Assembly (NCBI GenBank): GCA_934247115.1
Contig: CAKQIY010000008.1
Coordinates: forward strand, 1 to 64,000
DNA length: 64,000 nt
From: an uncultured Coprococcus sp.
Lineage (GTDB): Bacteria; Bacillota; Clostridia; Lachnospirales; Lachnospiraceae
Direction of reading: 5' to 3'
The notes below the pieces were generated by a model that searched no databases, had not been told where the DNA came from, and saw only the letters and a program-made list of their open reading frames with translations. The position numbers were made by a program, and so were the translations under genes. Positions 33,256 through 41,814 of the stretch are shown here, piece after piece. Within the stretch, counting starts at the first letter, position 1. Every line of letters starts with the position of its first letter.

Positions 33256-34662
33256 TTAACCTATGCTGCCCTTCATCTCAAGACGGATGAGATTGTTCAT
33301 CTCAAGAGCATACTCAAGCGGCAGCTCCTTCGATACGTTGTCTGCAAATCCACTGACGATACATGCTCTCGCGTCTTCTTCACTCATTCCTCTGGACATC
33401 AGGTAGAACACAGCCTCGTCACTGATACTTCCTATCTGTGCCTCATGTCCCACATTTACCTTCTTGGTTCTGATATCCATGGCCGGTATTGTGTCCGAAC
33501 GCGATATCGAATCAAGCATAAGTGACTGGCAGGAAACTGCTGCCTTGGAGTTCTCTGCCTCCTTAGTAACTACAACAGATGAACGGAATGTGCTTATACC
33601 GCCATCCTTGGAGATAGACTTTGTGTTGATATATGAGCTTGTGTCAGGTGCCGCATGGACTACCTTCGCTCCTGTGTCAAGGTTCTGTCCCTTACCAGCA
33701 AATGTAACTCCGGTGAACTCCATCCTGGCGCCCTTGCCCTTGAGCACGCTCATCGGGTAAAGGTATGACACATGTGAGCCAAATGAACCCGATACCCACT
33801 CGATGGTTCCGCCCTCTTCAACTCTGGCTCTCTTGGTGTTCAGGTTATACATGTTCTTTGACCAGTTCTCTATGGTTGAATATCTGAGCTTTGCGTTCTT
33901 GCCGACAAAGAGCTCAACACAGCCTGCATGAAGGTTTGCAACATTGTACTTCGGTGCTGAACAGCCCTCTATGAAGTGGAGGTCCGCTCCCTCATCTACT
34001 ATGATGAGTGTGTGCTCGAACTGACCCGCGCCCGCTGCATTAAGTCTGAAGTATGACTGAAGCGGGATCTCAACCTTTACTCCAGGTGGAACATATACAA
34101 ATGAACCGCCTGACCACACTGCTCCGTGAAGCGCTGCAAATTTGTGATCATGAGGGGTGACAAGCTTCATGAAATGCTTCTGCACCATGTCTGCATACTC
34201 ACCTGTGAGTGCACTCTCCATATCAGTGTACACAACTCCCATATCCGCAACCTCCTGACGGACATTGTGGTATACAAGCTCTGAATCGTACTGAGCACCA
34301 ACTCCCGCGAGGGACTTTCTCTCAGCCTGAGGGATTCCAAGTCTCTCAAATGTATCCTTGATATCCTCAGGAACTTCATCCCAGCTGCCCTTCATCTTGG
34401 TATTTGGTCTTACGTAAGTAACTATGTTGTCAATATCCAGACCCTCTATGGATGGACCCCAGTCAGGCACCTGCATATTGTTGTATATCTGTAAAGACTC
34501 AAGTCTGAAATTCTGCATCCATGCCGGATCATGCTTCTCCTTTGAAAGCTGCTCAACTATCTCAGGTGTAAGACCAGCTTTAAGCTTGTAGGCATCCTTG
34601 TCGTCATACTTGAAGTCATATATATTTCTGTCTATGTCCTCTACATATGTCTTTTCCTTCAT
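33256..34662 (-). CDS. sufB: SufB FeS assembly scaffold
   Basis: 468 aa, normal length. Family segments VYTDMESALTGEY near 145, AALHGAVWSGGSFVYVPPGV near 178, HFIEGCSAPKYNVANLHAGC near 232, and the C-terminal NVGHEAQIGSISDEAVFYLMSRG near 413. Forms the SufBC2D scaffold where Fe-S clusters are built. 3 bases separate it from the sufC stop. Confidence 0.96.
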   Translation of the reverse strand: MKEKTYVEDIDRNIYDFKYDDKDAYKLKAGLTPEIVEQLSKEKHDPAWMQNFRLESLQIYNNMQVPDWGPSIEGLDIDNIVTYVRPNTKMKGSWDEVPEDIKDTFERLGIPQAERKSLAGVGAQYDSELVYHNVRQEVADMGVVYTDMESALTGEYADMVQKHFMKLVTPHDHKFAALHGAVWSGGSFVYVPPGVKVEIPLQSYFRLNAAGAGQFEHTLIIVDEGADLHFIEGCSAPKYNVANLHAGCVELFVGKNAKLRYSTIENWSKNMYNLNTKRARVEEGGTIEWVSGSFGSHVSYLYPMSVLKGKGARMEFTGVTFAGKGQNLDTGAKVVHAAPDTSSYINTKSISKDGGISTFRSSVVVTKEAENSKAAVSCQSLMLDSISRSDTIPAMDIRTKKVNVGHEAQIGSISDEAVFYLMSRGMSEEDARACIVSGFADNVSKELPLEYALEMNNLIRLEMKGSIG

Positions 34663-34665
34663 CTT

Positions 34666-35415
34666 CTATATCCTTTCATACTCTGCAAATCCTGACTCGT
34701 TGATCTTGTCCACAAGTGATGCGTCTCCGGTCTCTATGATCTTGCCCTCAACCATGACATGTGTGTAGTCAACGGTGAGCGACTCAAGGATCTTGGTGCT
34801 GTGTGTGATGATAAGCAGACTTCCCTTGCAGTTCTTCTGGTATTCCTCGATACCTGCTGATACTGTACGGACTGCATCAACGTCAAGTCCTGAATCTGTC
34901 TCGTCAAGGATCGCCAGTGATGGCTTGAGCATCAGAAGCTGAAGTATCTCTGCCTTCTTCTTCTCACCACCTGAAAATCCCACATTCAGGTCTCTCTCCG
35001 CATATGATGGATCCATCTGAAGGATCTCCATGGTTCTCTCAAGCTCCTTCTTGAAATCCCAGAGACGGATTCTCTTGCCGGTCTTCTGCTCAAGGGCATT
35101 TCTTATAAATGAGCTGAGTGTCACACCAGGCACCTCAAGAGGATTCTGGAATGAGAGAAATATTCCTGCCTTTGCACGCTCATTGACAGCCTCTTCTGTG
35201 ATGTTCTTACCATCAAACCATATCTCGCCCTCTCTGACTGTATATCTAGGATTGCCCATTAGTGCATATCCAAGAGTTGACTTTCCGGTTCCGTTAGGTC
35301 CCATAAGTACATGGGTCTCACCCTTGCCGATCTCCAGGTCCACACCGTGAAGGATCTGTTTATCCTCAACATCAACATGTAAATTCTTAACTTCCAATAA
35401 TTTTTTATCTGACAT
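34666..35415 (-). CDS. sufC: SufC ATPase
   Basis: 249 aa. Walker A GPNGTGKST near 39-47, signature GFSGGEKKKAEILQLL near 148 (SufC-type, FSGGE), Walker B LAILDETDSGLD near 168. Soluble ABC ATPase that drives SufBD. AAAAGGAGG precedes the ATG. About 110 bases downstream of rrf2. Confidence 0.96.
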   Translation of the reverse strand: MSDKKLLEVKNLHVDVEDKQILHGVDLEIGKGETHVLMGPNGTGKSTLGYALMGNPRYTVREGEIWFDGKNITEEAVNERAKAGIFLSFQNPLEVPGVTLSSFIRNALEQKTGKRIRLWDFKKELERTMEILQMDPSYAERDLNVGFSGGEKKKAEILQLLMLKPSLAILDETDSGLDVDAVRTVSAGIEEYQKNCKGSLLIITHSTKILESLTVDYTHVMVEGKIIETGDASLVDKINESGFAEYERI

Positions 35416-35524
35416 CAGTCTGCCTCCTTTTATATCATGCCCGGCAATTGCTTTATCACTGCTATATCCGGCGATTCAATTGTCCCGCTTAAATTATCTT
35501 TTTGCTTGCATCAAATTACTCTGC

Positions 35525-35935
35525 TCATTCCACATTTCTGGCTATATCCGCCAGAGTTTTACTTTTAAAATAATCCTGTATCAGCTCAGCCAGTCCTCGC
35601 CATATCGGCAAAGTGTAACACTGCTCGGATCTGTCACAGGTCATCGTGCTGTTCTTCATACACGCAACAGGCGCAAGCCCACCTTCTGTGAGTTCAAGTA
35701 TCTCCCACAATGTATATTCCTCAGGAGCCTTTTTGAGCCTGTAGCCTCCGCCATGTCCGCTGGCCGCCTCTATCAGATTTGCCTTGGACAGCATGCGCAT
35801 TATGCTCTCCAGATACTTCTGGGACAGCTCCTCTTTCTGAACTATTTCTTTTAACGGAATAAATCTGCCGTCGTGGTTTATGGCAAGGTCTGCCATAACC
35901 CTCAGGGCATATTCTCCCTTTGAAGAAATCACCAT
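35525..35935 (-). CDS. Rrf2-family transcriptional regulator with three-Cys cluster motif (IscR/CymR-like)
   Basis: 136 aa. Winged-helix N-terminal half (MVISSKGEYALRVMADLA; KEELSQKYLESIMRML; GYRLKKAPEEYTLWEILEL). Cysteines lie in CMKNSTMTC-DRSEQC near 92-107 (C-x7-C-x5-C), the place where IscR-type proteins hold a 2Fe-2S cluster; CymR lacks this set. It heads the suf operon and its promoter carries the 17-base site shared with metY and the sulfate operon, so it is the likely master regulator of Fe-S assembly and sulfur assimilation here. AAGGAGG precedes the ATG. Confidence 0.9.
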   Translation of the reverse strand: MVISSKGEYALRVMADLAINHDGRFIPLKEIVQKEELSQKYLESIMRMLSKANLIEAASGHGGGYRLKKAPEEYTLWEILELTEGGLAPVACMKNSTMTCDRSEQCYTLPIWRGLAELIQDYFKSKTLADIARNVE

Positions 35936-36058
35936 ATCTGTATGTCCTCCTTACATATGAGTGTGACCACATTCCAGCCGCAAATACACGGTCATTCCAG
36001 TCATCACCCTCATCCGCCATTTTTAGGCGTAATAAGTCAATATCTGACTCGCAAAAAT

Positions 36059-36091
36059 AGGATATTCCCATTTACCTACTATGTCAATAGG
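36059..36091 (-). promoter_or_regulatory. rrf2-suf promoter with Rrf2-type operator
   Basis: TTGACA (36082-36087), 17-base spacer, TATCCT (36059-36064) on the minus strand; the -35 lies in CCTATTGACATAGTAGG (36075-36091), identical to the two other sulfur promoters. Implies autoregulation. Only one operator is seen here. Confidence 0.8.
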
Positions 36092-36100
36092 TTAATACAC

Positions 36101-36139
36101 AAAAAATAATAGAAGGTGCGGCAGCCTTCCATTATTTTT
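36101..36139 (-). terminator. Terminator of the degV-like gene
   Basis: AATAATGGAAGG pairs with CCTTCTATTATT around an 8-base loop and is followed by a T-run on the minus strand; it lies directly before the suf promoter. Confidence 0.82.
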
Positions 36140-36198
36140 AATATTTTTCATTATTTTGTCTATTCCAAGTATTTTATATGATCTATCCACACATCAGT

Positions 36199-37059
36199 CT
36201 ACTCACGATATGTTATTATCATACCGCCTTTTCCCATATAATAGCTGCACAGTCCGCTTGCAGGTACGACGCTCACATCCGTGTCGAGCCATTCAGCCTT
36301 GATAAGATGCCCAAGTTTCTCTGCTCCCTCCTCATTCATGCAGTGGCTTATGACCAGCTCTCCCCCTGTAAAGCCTGTCTCCCGTAGAGTGTCTATCAGC
36401 TTGCCATATATCTTCTTCATACCTCTGAATTTATGTCTGAGTTCAATTCGTCCGCCAGGTGATGCCACACCTATTGCAGATATATTGAATCTATGAGCCG
36501 CATACCCCACAAGCTTATTTATTCTGCCCGCCTTTATCAGGTTGTCCAGACTCCCCAGCGCAAACATTACCAGTGTCTCCCTCACTGCTTTGTCGGCAGC
36601 GCTTACTATGGCATCAAATGAATCACCATCACGAATGCCTTCATATATTATATTTATCAGCTGTTCCGGAAGCCCCCCGGCACCACATGTGTTTATTACC
36701 GCAATATTCCTGTCAGGATCTTTCTCAAGTGCCATATGCCTTGCAGCTATGGCACTGTTGTAACTCCCTGACAATGCAGCTGACAACGTAAATGCAATAA
36801 CATTCTCCGCATCCCCCCACGCCTCAAGCCATGCATGCGGCGAAGGGCAGCTCGTCCTTCCGCCTGACTGGCAATTTGCAATATGCTCAAGCATCTTCTC
36901 TATATCTATACCCGGTTCATCTATATAATCTGTGTTATCAACAGATATTGTAAACGGAACCTCAGCATAATCTATGTCTATTCCATCCAGTCCATCCGGA
37001 ACAAGCAGGCTGCAGCCGGAATCTGAAACCAGCTTCCATCTATGATCATTTCTTTTCAT
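36199..37059 (-). CDS. DegV-family fatty-acid-binding protein
   Basis: 286 aa from the ATG at 37059, which follows GGAGG by ten bases; the longer frame starts upstream of that site. DegV features: VSDSGCSLLVPDGLDG at the N-terminus, the SGGRTSCPSPHAW segment near 77, LSAALSGSYNSAIAAR near 105, and VVPASGLCSYYMGKGGMIITY at the C-terminus. DegV (FakB) proteins hand fatty acids to the kinase FakA; no fakA is near. Stand-alone gene flanked by terminators. Confidence 0.9.
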   Translation of the reverse strand: MKRNDHRWKLVSDSGCSLLVPDGLDGIDIDYAEVPFTISVDNTDYIDEPGIDIEKMLEHIANCQSGGRTSCPSPHAWLEAWGDAENVIAFTLSAALSGSYNSAIAARHMALEKDPDRNIAVINTCGAGGLPEQLINIIYEGIRDGDSFDAIVSAADKAVRETLVMFALGSLDNLIKAGRINKLVGYAAHRFNISAIGVASPGGRIELRHKFRGMKKIYGKLIDTLRETGFTGGELVISHCMNEEGAEKLGHLIKAEWLDTDVSVVPASGLCSYYMGKGGMIITYRE

Positions 37060-37153
37060 CTCAACAACACCTCCATACACAATATGTATCACACAGGTAT
37101 TATTAGATATTTTTTCTGTATTTATACATTTTATCTGGGAACATAGATTTTAC

Positions 37154-37201
37154 AAAAAGGTATGATCAAGTCATGCACACCCGGGCCTGATCATACCTTT
37201 T
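37154..37201 (-). terminator. Terminator after manA and the GGDEF remnant
   Basis: AAAGGTATGATCA and TGATCATACCTTT form a 13-bp perfect stem, followed by TTTGTAAA on the minus strand. Confidence 0.88.
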
Positions 37202-37218
37202 ATTTATTATATAAATTA

Positions 37219-37380
37219 TCAATTCTTAACTTTAACAACGTCCTTCTTCCTGTACTTCTTCACCTCGTACAGTTTCTCATCAACCATGGTCATGGCATTC
37301 TGAAGGTCTTTCTTGTCGTATTCCAGAATCTGGCAGCTTCCAAGAGATACACTAACCTTGTAATACTTATCACAGTGCTC
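37219..37380 (-). pseudogene. Remnant of a GGDEF-domain gene (C-terminal end only)
   Basis: Directly after the manA stop codon an open frame without a start codon translates as NEHCDKYYKVSVSLGSCQIL, continues for about 34 more codons including MTMVDEKLYEVKKYRKKD, and ends in TGA at 37219. The order YKVSVSLG, then VDEKLYEVKK, is that of the last strand and helix of GGDEF domains. The GGDEF loop itself is gone. It is probably the stump left by a deletion that joined manA to a former cyclase gene. Confidence 0.65.
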
Positions 37381-37381
37381 A

Positions 37382-38323
37382 TTAAACTGTGGATGCTACT
37401 ATCTCCATATCGCCCTCAAATACAGGCTTGCTGTATCCGTTTGGCAGGATAAAATGATCACCTTTCTTTATAGCGTTTCCATCCACTGTTCCACTTCCCT
37501 CAACCACAGACATGATAAGGAACGGCTTATCGCCCACATTCAGCTCTGCCTTTCCCTCAACATCCAGCTTGTATACTGTATAATACTTACAGCTTATAAG
37601 CTCACAGAGTTCATTTACCTTATCTGCCTTGACACTTATAACGCTGTCCTCAACCGGCTTTGCAGGAACTGTTATAACATCTATGCTCTGCTTTACGTGC
37701 AGCTCTCTAGGCTTTCCATTGCTCAGTCTGTCATAATCATAAACTCTGTATGTGATGTCACTGTTCTGCTGTGTCTCAAGAAGTGTGATTCCTCCTTTGA
37801 TCGCGTGTACTGTACCGGGATCTATCTGAATGAAATCCCCCTTCTTAACAGGGATCTCTCTGATAAATTCCTTCCATTTCTTACCTTCGATCATGTCGCA
37901 CAATTCTTCTCTTGTCCTGGCATTATGACCAATTACAAGTGTTGAATCCTCCTTACAGTCAAGAATGTACCAGCACTCCATCTTGCCAAATGAGCCATTC
38001 TCATGCTCTGCTGCGTATGCATCGTCCGGATGCACCTGGATGCTCAGATCATCTTTTGCATCGATTATCTTTATAAGCAGTGGAAATCTGACACCATCTA
38101 TGCCGCCAAACAGCTCTCTGTGGCTGTCCCATAAGTCGGCAAGCGTCTGACCTGCAAACTCGCCATTTTTCACTGTACAGTTGCCATTCTCATGTGCAGC
38201 AACTCCCCAGCACTCTCCTATATCATCGCCTTCCACATCATATCCATACTCTTCTCTGAGTTTTGTTCCTCCCCAGATATTGTGTGTAAATACAGGATCC
38301 AGAAAAAGTATTTCTTTGTTCAT
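37382..38323 (-). CDS. manA: Mannose-6-phosphate isomerase, class I (short form)
   Basis: 313 aa from the ATG at 38323, nine bases after AGGAGGAG; the ATG six bases earlier is too close to that site. Metal and active-site segments: LIKIIDAKDDLSIQVHPDD near 90, GKMECWYILDCKEDS near 112, GTVHAIKGGITLLETQQNSD near 165. Converts mannose-6-phosphate and fructose-6-phosphate. The Firmicutes short form lacks the C-terminal domain of E. coli ManA. The stop is immediately followed by the GGDEF remnant. Confidence 0.93.
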   Translation of the reverse strand: MNKEILFLDPVFTHNIWGGTKLREEYGYDVEGDDIGECWGVAAHENGNCTVKNGEFAGQTLADLWDSHRELFGGIDGVRFPLLIKIIDAKDDLSIQVHPDDAYAAEHENGSFGKMECWYILDCKEDSTLVIGHNARTREELCDMIEGKKWKEFIREIPVKKGDFIQIDPGTVHAIKGGITLLETQQNSDITYRVYDYDRLSNGKPRELHVKQSIDVITVPAKPVEDSVISVKADKVNELCELISCKYYTVYKLDVEGKAELNVGDKPFLIMSVVEGSGTVDGNAIKKGDHFILPNGYSKPVFEGDMEIVASTV

Positions 38324-38538
38324 TGTCATTCTCCTCCTTTTTGACGTACGGCAATTGGAAAATCTACGTTGTGAGATATTGTGTATGATAATGAATTGCC
38401 TGTTCTATATAAAACGGTGAAGGAATCATATTTTTGTATTGACCACGACTTCTTCTCTCGTCATTTCCATAACAATTAGATAATTATATATCTCCTAATT
38501 TTACTGATTTTGCCATAACTAGTCCTTCTCACTTTATT

Positions 38539-39150
38539 TTACGTAGTTAAAAACCCCAGTGGATTCCCCTCCGACAGGAAATGTGTCATGAGGTACGCGC
38601 CCCTTAATGATACCTGTTCCTCGGACAGAATCCTTCTGACCTCAGCGCGGTCTGCCATTATGACCTGAATATCCTCTGTGCTCTCCTTGCTGTCAAGATT
38701 TGGTGTTCCTGTCACCGTGCCAAATACTGCGCTGCTCATCTCATCTGTAAATCCCGGTCCCATATAGAATGGTCTTCTGTAGAACTCTGCCCCACCCTCA
38801 TATACTTCAAGAGAAAGTCCTGTTTCTTCCTTCATCTCTCTGACTGCCGCCTGCGCCGGAGTCTCATCTCCATCCACCAGTCCTGCAGGAAGTTCATATA
38901 TATACGCATCAAGGGGATATCTGTACTGTTTTATAAGCACCAGCTTTGGCTCATCTTCCAGCTTAACTCCATATATAACTATTCCTTCTGGTTTTATATC
39001 GTGGGTCTTTATCTTGATGTCGTTTTCCTTATTCCTTGAAGCAAAGTAATAATTGAAGTCTTTTCCTGCCGTGTCAACCGCATCTATATGATAGAGGTTG
39101 AGGAACGGATTGTCTGTGAGTTTCTGTACGCCTCTGTATTTCTCTTTCAC
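38539..39150 (-). CDS. NUDIX hydrolase, ADP-ribose pyrophosphatase type
   Basis: 203 aa with a GTG start at 39150, preceded by GGGAAGTGG. NUDIX box GLVDGDETPAQAAVREMKEETGL fits GX5EX7REUXEEXGU (residues about 91-113). The N-terminal strand region and the IKQYRYPLDAYIYELPAG segment match ADP-ribose/nucleoside-diphosphate-sugar pyrophosphatases. The exact substrate is not certain. Lies alone between manA and a cloverleaf-like palindrome. Confidence 0.9.
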   Translation of the reverse strand: MKEKYRGVQKLTDNPFLNLYHIDAVDTAGKDFNYYFASRNKENDIKIKTHDIKPEGIVIYGVKLEDEPKLVLIKQYRYPLDAYIYELPAGLVDGDETPAQAAVREMKEETGLSLEVYEGGAEFYRRPFYMGPGFTDEMSSAVFGTVTGTPNLDSKESTEDIQVIMADRAEVRRILSEEQVSLRGAYLMTHFLSEGNPLGFLTT

Positions 39151-39180
39151 TTCACCACTTCCCTTCTATGTATTTTAATG

Positions 39181-39358
39181 TATTCAGCCGACCATACATT
39201 CGCAAAACCGCACGATTCCCGTGCTCTTTCGCTGCTGCGCAGCTATTTTGCTCATTGTATGGGGCGGTGACTCTATTCGAGTCACCACAGGATAAGAACA
39301 CCTGATTCTTACATGCAAGCATGTCGAATCCGCTGTTCTTATCCTGCACGGCTGAATA
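39181..39358. repeat. Cloverleaf-like palindromic element with three inner hairpins
   Basis: A closing stem (TATTCAGCCG / CGGCTGAATA) encloses three hairpins: CCATACA..GCAAAA with TTTTGC..TGTATGG (39192-39262), GGTGACTC-TATTC-GAGTCACC (39266-39286) and AGGATAAGAACA / TGTTCTTATCCT (39289-39345). The sequence is unlike the sulfur-operon palindromes. It fills the 305-base gap between the NUDIX gene and the zinc operon; open frames across it are not taken as genes. No U-run, so not a normal terminator. Confidence 0.8.
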
Positions 39359-39456
39359 TTTACTTTTATTCAAAATTAGCACAGTTTTTACAATGTATCA
39401 AACTCTTATTTAGGTAATTTTATCGTTTTTTAGCTGCTTTTAATGCTGTTTGCATG

Positions 39457-40206
39457 CTACTGATCATCTTCCGATATCAGTTGATATTCTGCATCTCTCA
39501 GCCTGCAATAATAAAATGTCTGTCCGGCCTCTTCTGTGTAAGTTTCAAATACTCCCGTCACTATCACCTGGCTCTGATCCGCCGGGTAATCATCTGGATA
39601 TACGGCATCTCCACCGAGTTCAAATTCAAGCCCCTGACTGCAGCATGCCAGAGCATCGGCTATAAGGCAGTAATTATAATATTTGTCTGTTATCGGATAA
39701 TAGGATGCGTAATACTTTCCTTCTATCCTTATCGTCTTGCCCTCATATTCCTCAGGCTTTGACATCATCTGATATACAGTTGCATATATAAGATCTTTTC
39801 CCATAAGAGTGAGGTCCACATCCACACCCTCAGACTTGTATTGTGCTATAACTGAGCTGTCTCCATTCACGACTTGCCCATATGTTGGTTCTGAAGTTGC
39901 CTCAGTTACAGATGCGGATTCTGTCTCTGTCGTGGCTTCCGTTTCTGTCGTAGTCTCCGTCTCTGTTGTGGGCTCCGTCTCTGTTGTGGCTCCCGCTGAC
40001 GACTTACTTTCCACATCACCATCGCCTGTTTTCTGATTAAGCACCTTGTCCACTGCATTCTGTGTGTTCAAACGACTGCCCGCAGTCTGAGATGTTCCAC
40101 CACAGCCTGTGACCACCAGCAACATACTCAGCACCGATATTGACATAATCAATCGCTTAAATCTGTGTCTGCATCCATGTATTCTTCTATTTCTATTCAT
40201 ATACAT
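39457..40206 (-). CDS. Zinc-operon lipoprotein with CC motif (DUF1980/YcgQ C-terminus-like)
   Basis: 249 aa. Basic N-terminus, hydrophobic stretch and lipobox LVVTGC (Cys near 35). A Thr/Glu linker made of TETE-type repeats spans about 75-105. The C-terminal 110 residues contain EGKTIRIEGKYYASYYP, LIADALACCSQGLEFEL and VIVTGVFETY, an OB-like pattern; the ADALACC segment resembles the CC(A)AD region of DUF1980 proteins found with Zur-controlled genes. GGAGG precedes the ATG. Last gene of the zinc operon, so a role in zinc capture at the surface is the best guess. Confidence 0.7.
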   Translation of the reverse strand: MYMNRNRRIHGCRHRFKRLIMSISVLSMLLVVTGCGGTSQTAGSRLNTQNAVDKVLNQKTGDGDVESKSSAGATTETEPTTETETTTETEATTETESASVTEATSEPTYGQVVNGDSSVIAQYKSEGVDVDLTLMGKDLIYATVYQMMSKPEEYEGKTIRIEGKYYASYYPITDKYYNYCLIADALACCSQGLEFELGGDAVYPDDYPADQSQVIVTGVFETYTEEAGQTFYYCRLRDAEYQLISEDDQ

Positions 40207-40210
40207 ATTC

Positions 40211-41074
40211 TTACCTCCTCATCACTTTTCCTGCAATACAATTAAAAGCAAATATAACCATATCGCATGCAACTATCGTAGAACCCACCGGTGTTGAAAA
40301 TAATATAGATACCAGCATTCCAGCCAAAGTTCCGACAACCGAAAGTATGGCCGAATAAATTACTACCGATCTGAAGCTGTACATGACTCTCATCGCAGAT
40401 AGAGCAGGAAATACCAGAAGCGCCGTGATCAGCAGAGATCCCACCAGATTCATAGCAAGCACTATTATCACTGCGATTATCACTGCTAGAGCCAGATTAT
40501 ATGCCCCTGCATTTTTTCCTATTGCTCTTGTAAAGCTCTCATCAAATGTGACCGCAAATATCCTGTTGTAGAACAGGCAGAAAAATGCTATTACACATAT
40601 TGACATCACTATACACAGCCACACTTCTCCCATTGTCAATGTAAGTATTGAGGTTGAACCAAACAACGTTGAGCACACGTCACCTGATACATTTGCCGAT
40701 GTGGAGAACACATTCATTATCAGATAGCCGACAGCAAGAGCTCCGACGGACATCATAGCTATAGCTGCGTCGCCTTTAAGCTTTGCATTTTTCCCAGACA
40801 TAAGTATTATAATTGCAGCAGCCACAGTCACAGGCATTACTATGACCGTGTTATTTGTCAGTTTCAGAACTGATCCTATAGCCATTGCACCAAATGCTAC
40901 ATGAGAAAGACCATCACCAATAAATGAAAATCTTTTCAAAACCAATGTTGCACCGAAAAGTGACGAACACAAAGCTATAAGAACTCCAACTATAAGCGCA
41001 TACCTGACAAATGGATACTGCATATAGAAAATTAATTTATCAATTATCTGCACTCTGCTCACCGCCTTTCTCAT
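40211..41074 (-). CDS. znuB: Zinc/manganese ABC transporter permease (ZnuB-like)
   Basis: 287 aa at the ATG 41074, which overlaps the ATPase gene by 35 bases; a start at the later ATG 41023 (MQYPFVRYALIVG) is equally possible, as neither has a clear ribosome site. Eight or nine hydrophobic segments; ABC-3 family hallmarks FIGDGLSHVAFGAMAIG near 50 and FDESFTRAIG near 175. Imports zinc with ZnuA and ZnuC; manganese cannot be excluded on the permease alone. Confidence 0.9.
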   Translation of the reverse strand: MRKAVSRVQIIDKLIFYMQYPFVRYALIVGVLIALCSSLFGATLVLKRFSFIGDGLSHVAFGAMAIGSVLKLTNNTVIVMPVTVAAAIIILMSGKNAKLKGDAAIAMMSVGALAVGYLIMNVFSTSANVSGDVCSTLFGSTSILTLTMGEVWLCIVMSICVIAFFCLFYNRIFAVTFDESFTRAIGKNAGAYNLALAVIIAVIIVLAMNLVGSLLITALLVFPALSAMRVMYSFRSVVIYSAILSVVGTLAGMLVSILFSTPVGSTIVACDMVIFAFNCIAGKVMRR

Positions 41075-41765
41075 ATTCTACCGAAATGATATCCCAATAT
41101 CTGCTGTTCTTATATTCATCTCTGCTGCCCCAGAACGAGCCTCCATGATGCATATGAAGCACATGTCTGGCGCAATCTATTGCCCTCAGATCATGTGATA
41201 TCATGATCACTGCCACACCATTTTCATTTAACTGCTGTATCATCTGATAGAACTGGGCCGTCGCGACTGGATCGAGGCCAGTTACCGGTTCGTCAAGCAG
41301 AAGAAGATTCTCAGTTGCACACAGGGCTCTCGCCAGAAGGACTCGCTGCTGCTGCCCTCCTGACAGATTTCTATAGCATTTCCTGCGTATATCCCATATT
41401 CCAAGTCGTTCAAGCTGAGATTGTGCAAGCTGTTTTTCATTTCTGCCATAAAAAGGACGCGCGCCACACTTAGTCAGCGTTCCCGACAAAGCCACCTCCC
41501 ATACAGTCGCAGGAAAATCCTTCTGAACTGGTGTCTGCTGCGGGAGATACCCTATATCATGTGATGTCAGATCATCGCCAAACTTTATTTCGCCGGAAAC
41601 CGGTTTCAAAAGCCCAAGCAGAGTTTTTACCAAAGTACTCTTTCCCGCTCCATTTTCCCCAACTATACACAGATAATCGCCCTTATCTATACTGAAGTTA
41701 AGCCCTGACGCAACAGCTCGTCCATCGTATCCTATTGCGAGGTCTTTACAAGTTATATATGCCAT
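41040..41765 (-). CDS. znuC: Zinc ABC transporter ATP-binding protein (ZnuC-like)
   Basis: 241 aa. Walker A GENGAGKST near 36-44, signature LSGGQQQRVLLARAL near 133, Walker B LLLDEPVTGLD near 155, switch His in VIMISHDLRAID near 187. AGGAG precedes the ATG. It follows znuA by about 50 bases and overlaps znuB. Confidence 0.93.
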   Translation of the reverse strand: MAYITCKDLAIGYDGRAVASGLNFSIDKGDYLCIVGENGAGKSTLVKTLLGLLKPVSGEIKFGDDLTSHDIGYLPQQTPVQKDFPATVWEVALSGTLTKCGARPFYGRNEKQLAQSQLERLGIWDIRRKCYRNLSGGQQQRVLLARALCATENLLLLDEPVTGLDPVATAQFYQMIQQLNENGVAVIMISHDLRAIDCARHVLHMHHGGSFWGSRDEYKNSRYWDIISVEYEKGGEQSADN

Positions 41766-41814
41766 TTATTTTCTCCTGTTCTTTTGAATGTCTGTCCATT
41801 TAGTTGAGCAGCAA

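Noticed and set aside
39152..39382. 76-codon minus-strand frame between the NUDIX gene and the zinc operon
   Set aside because: It runs through the palindromic element, has no ribosome site and its translation only reflects the hairpins.
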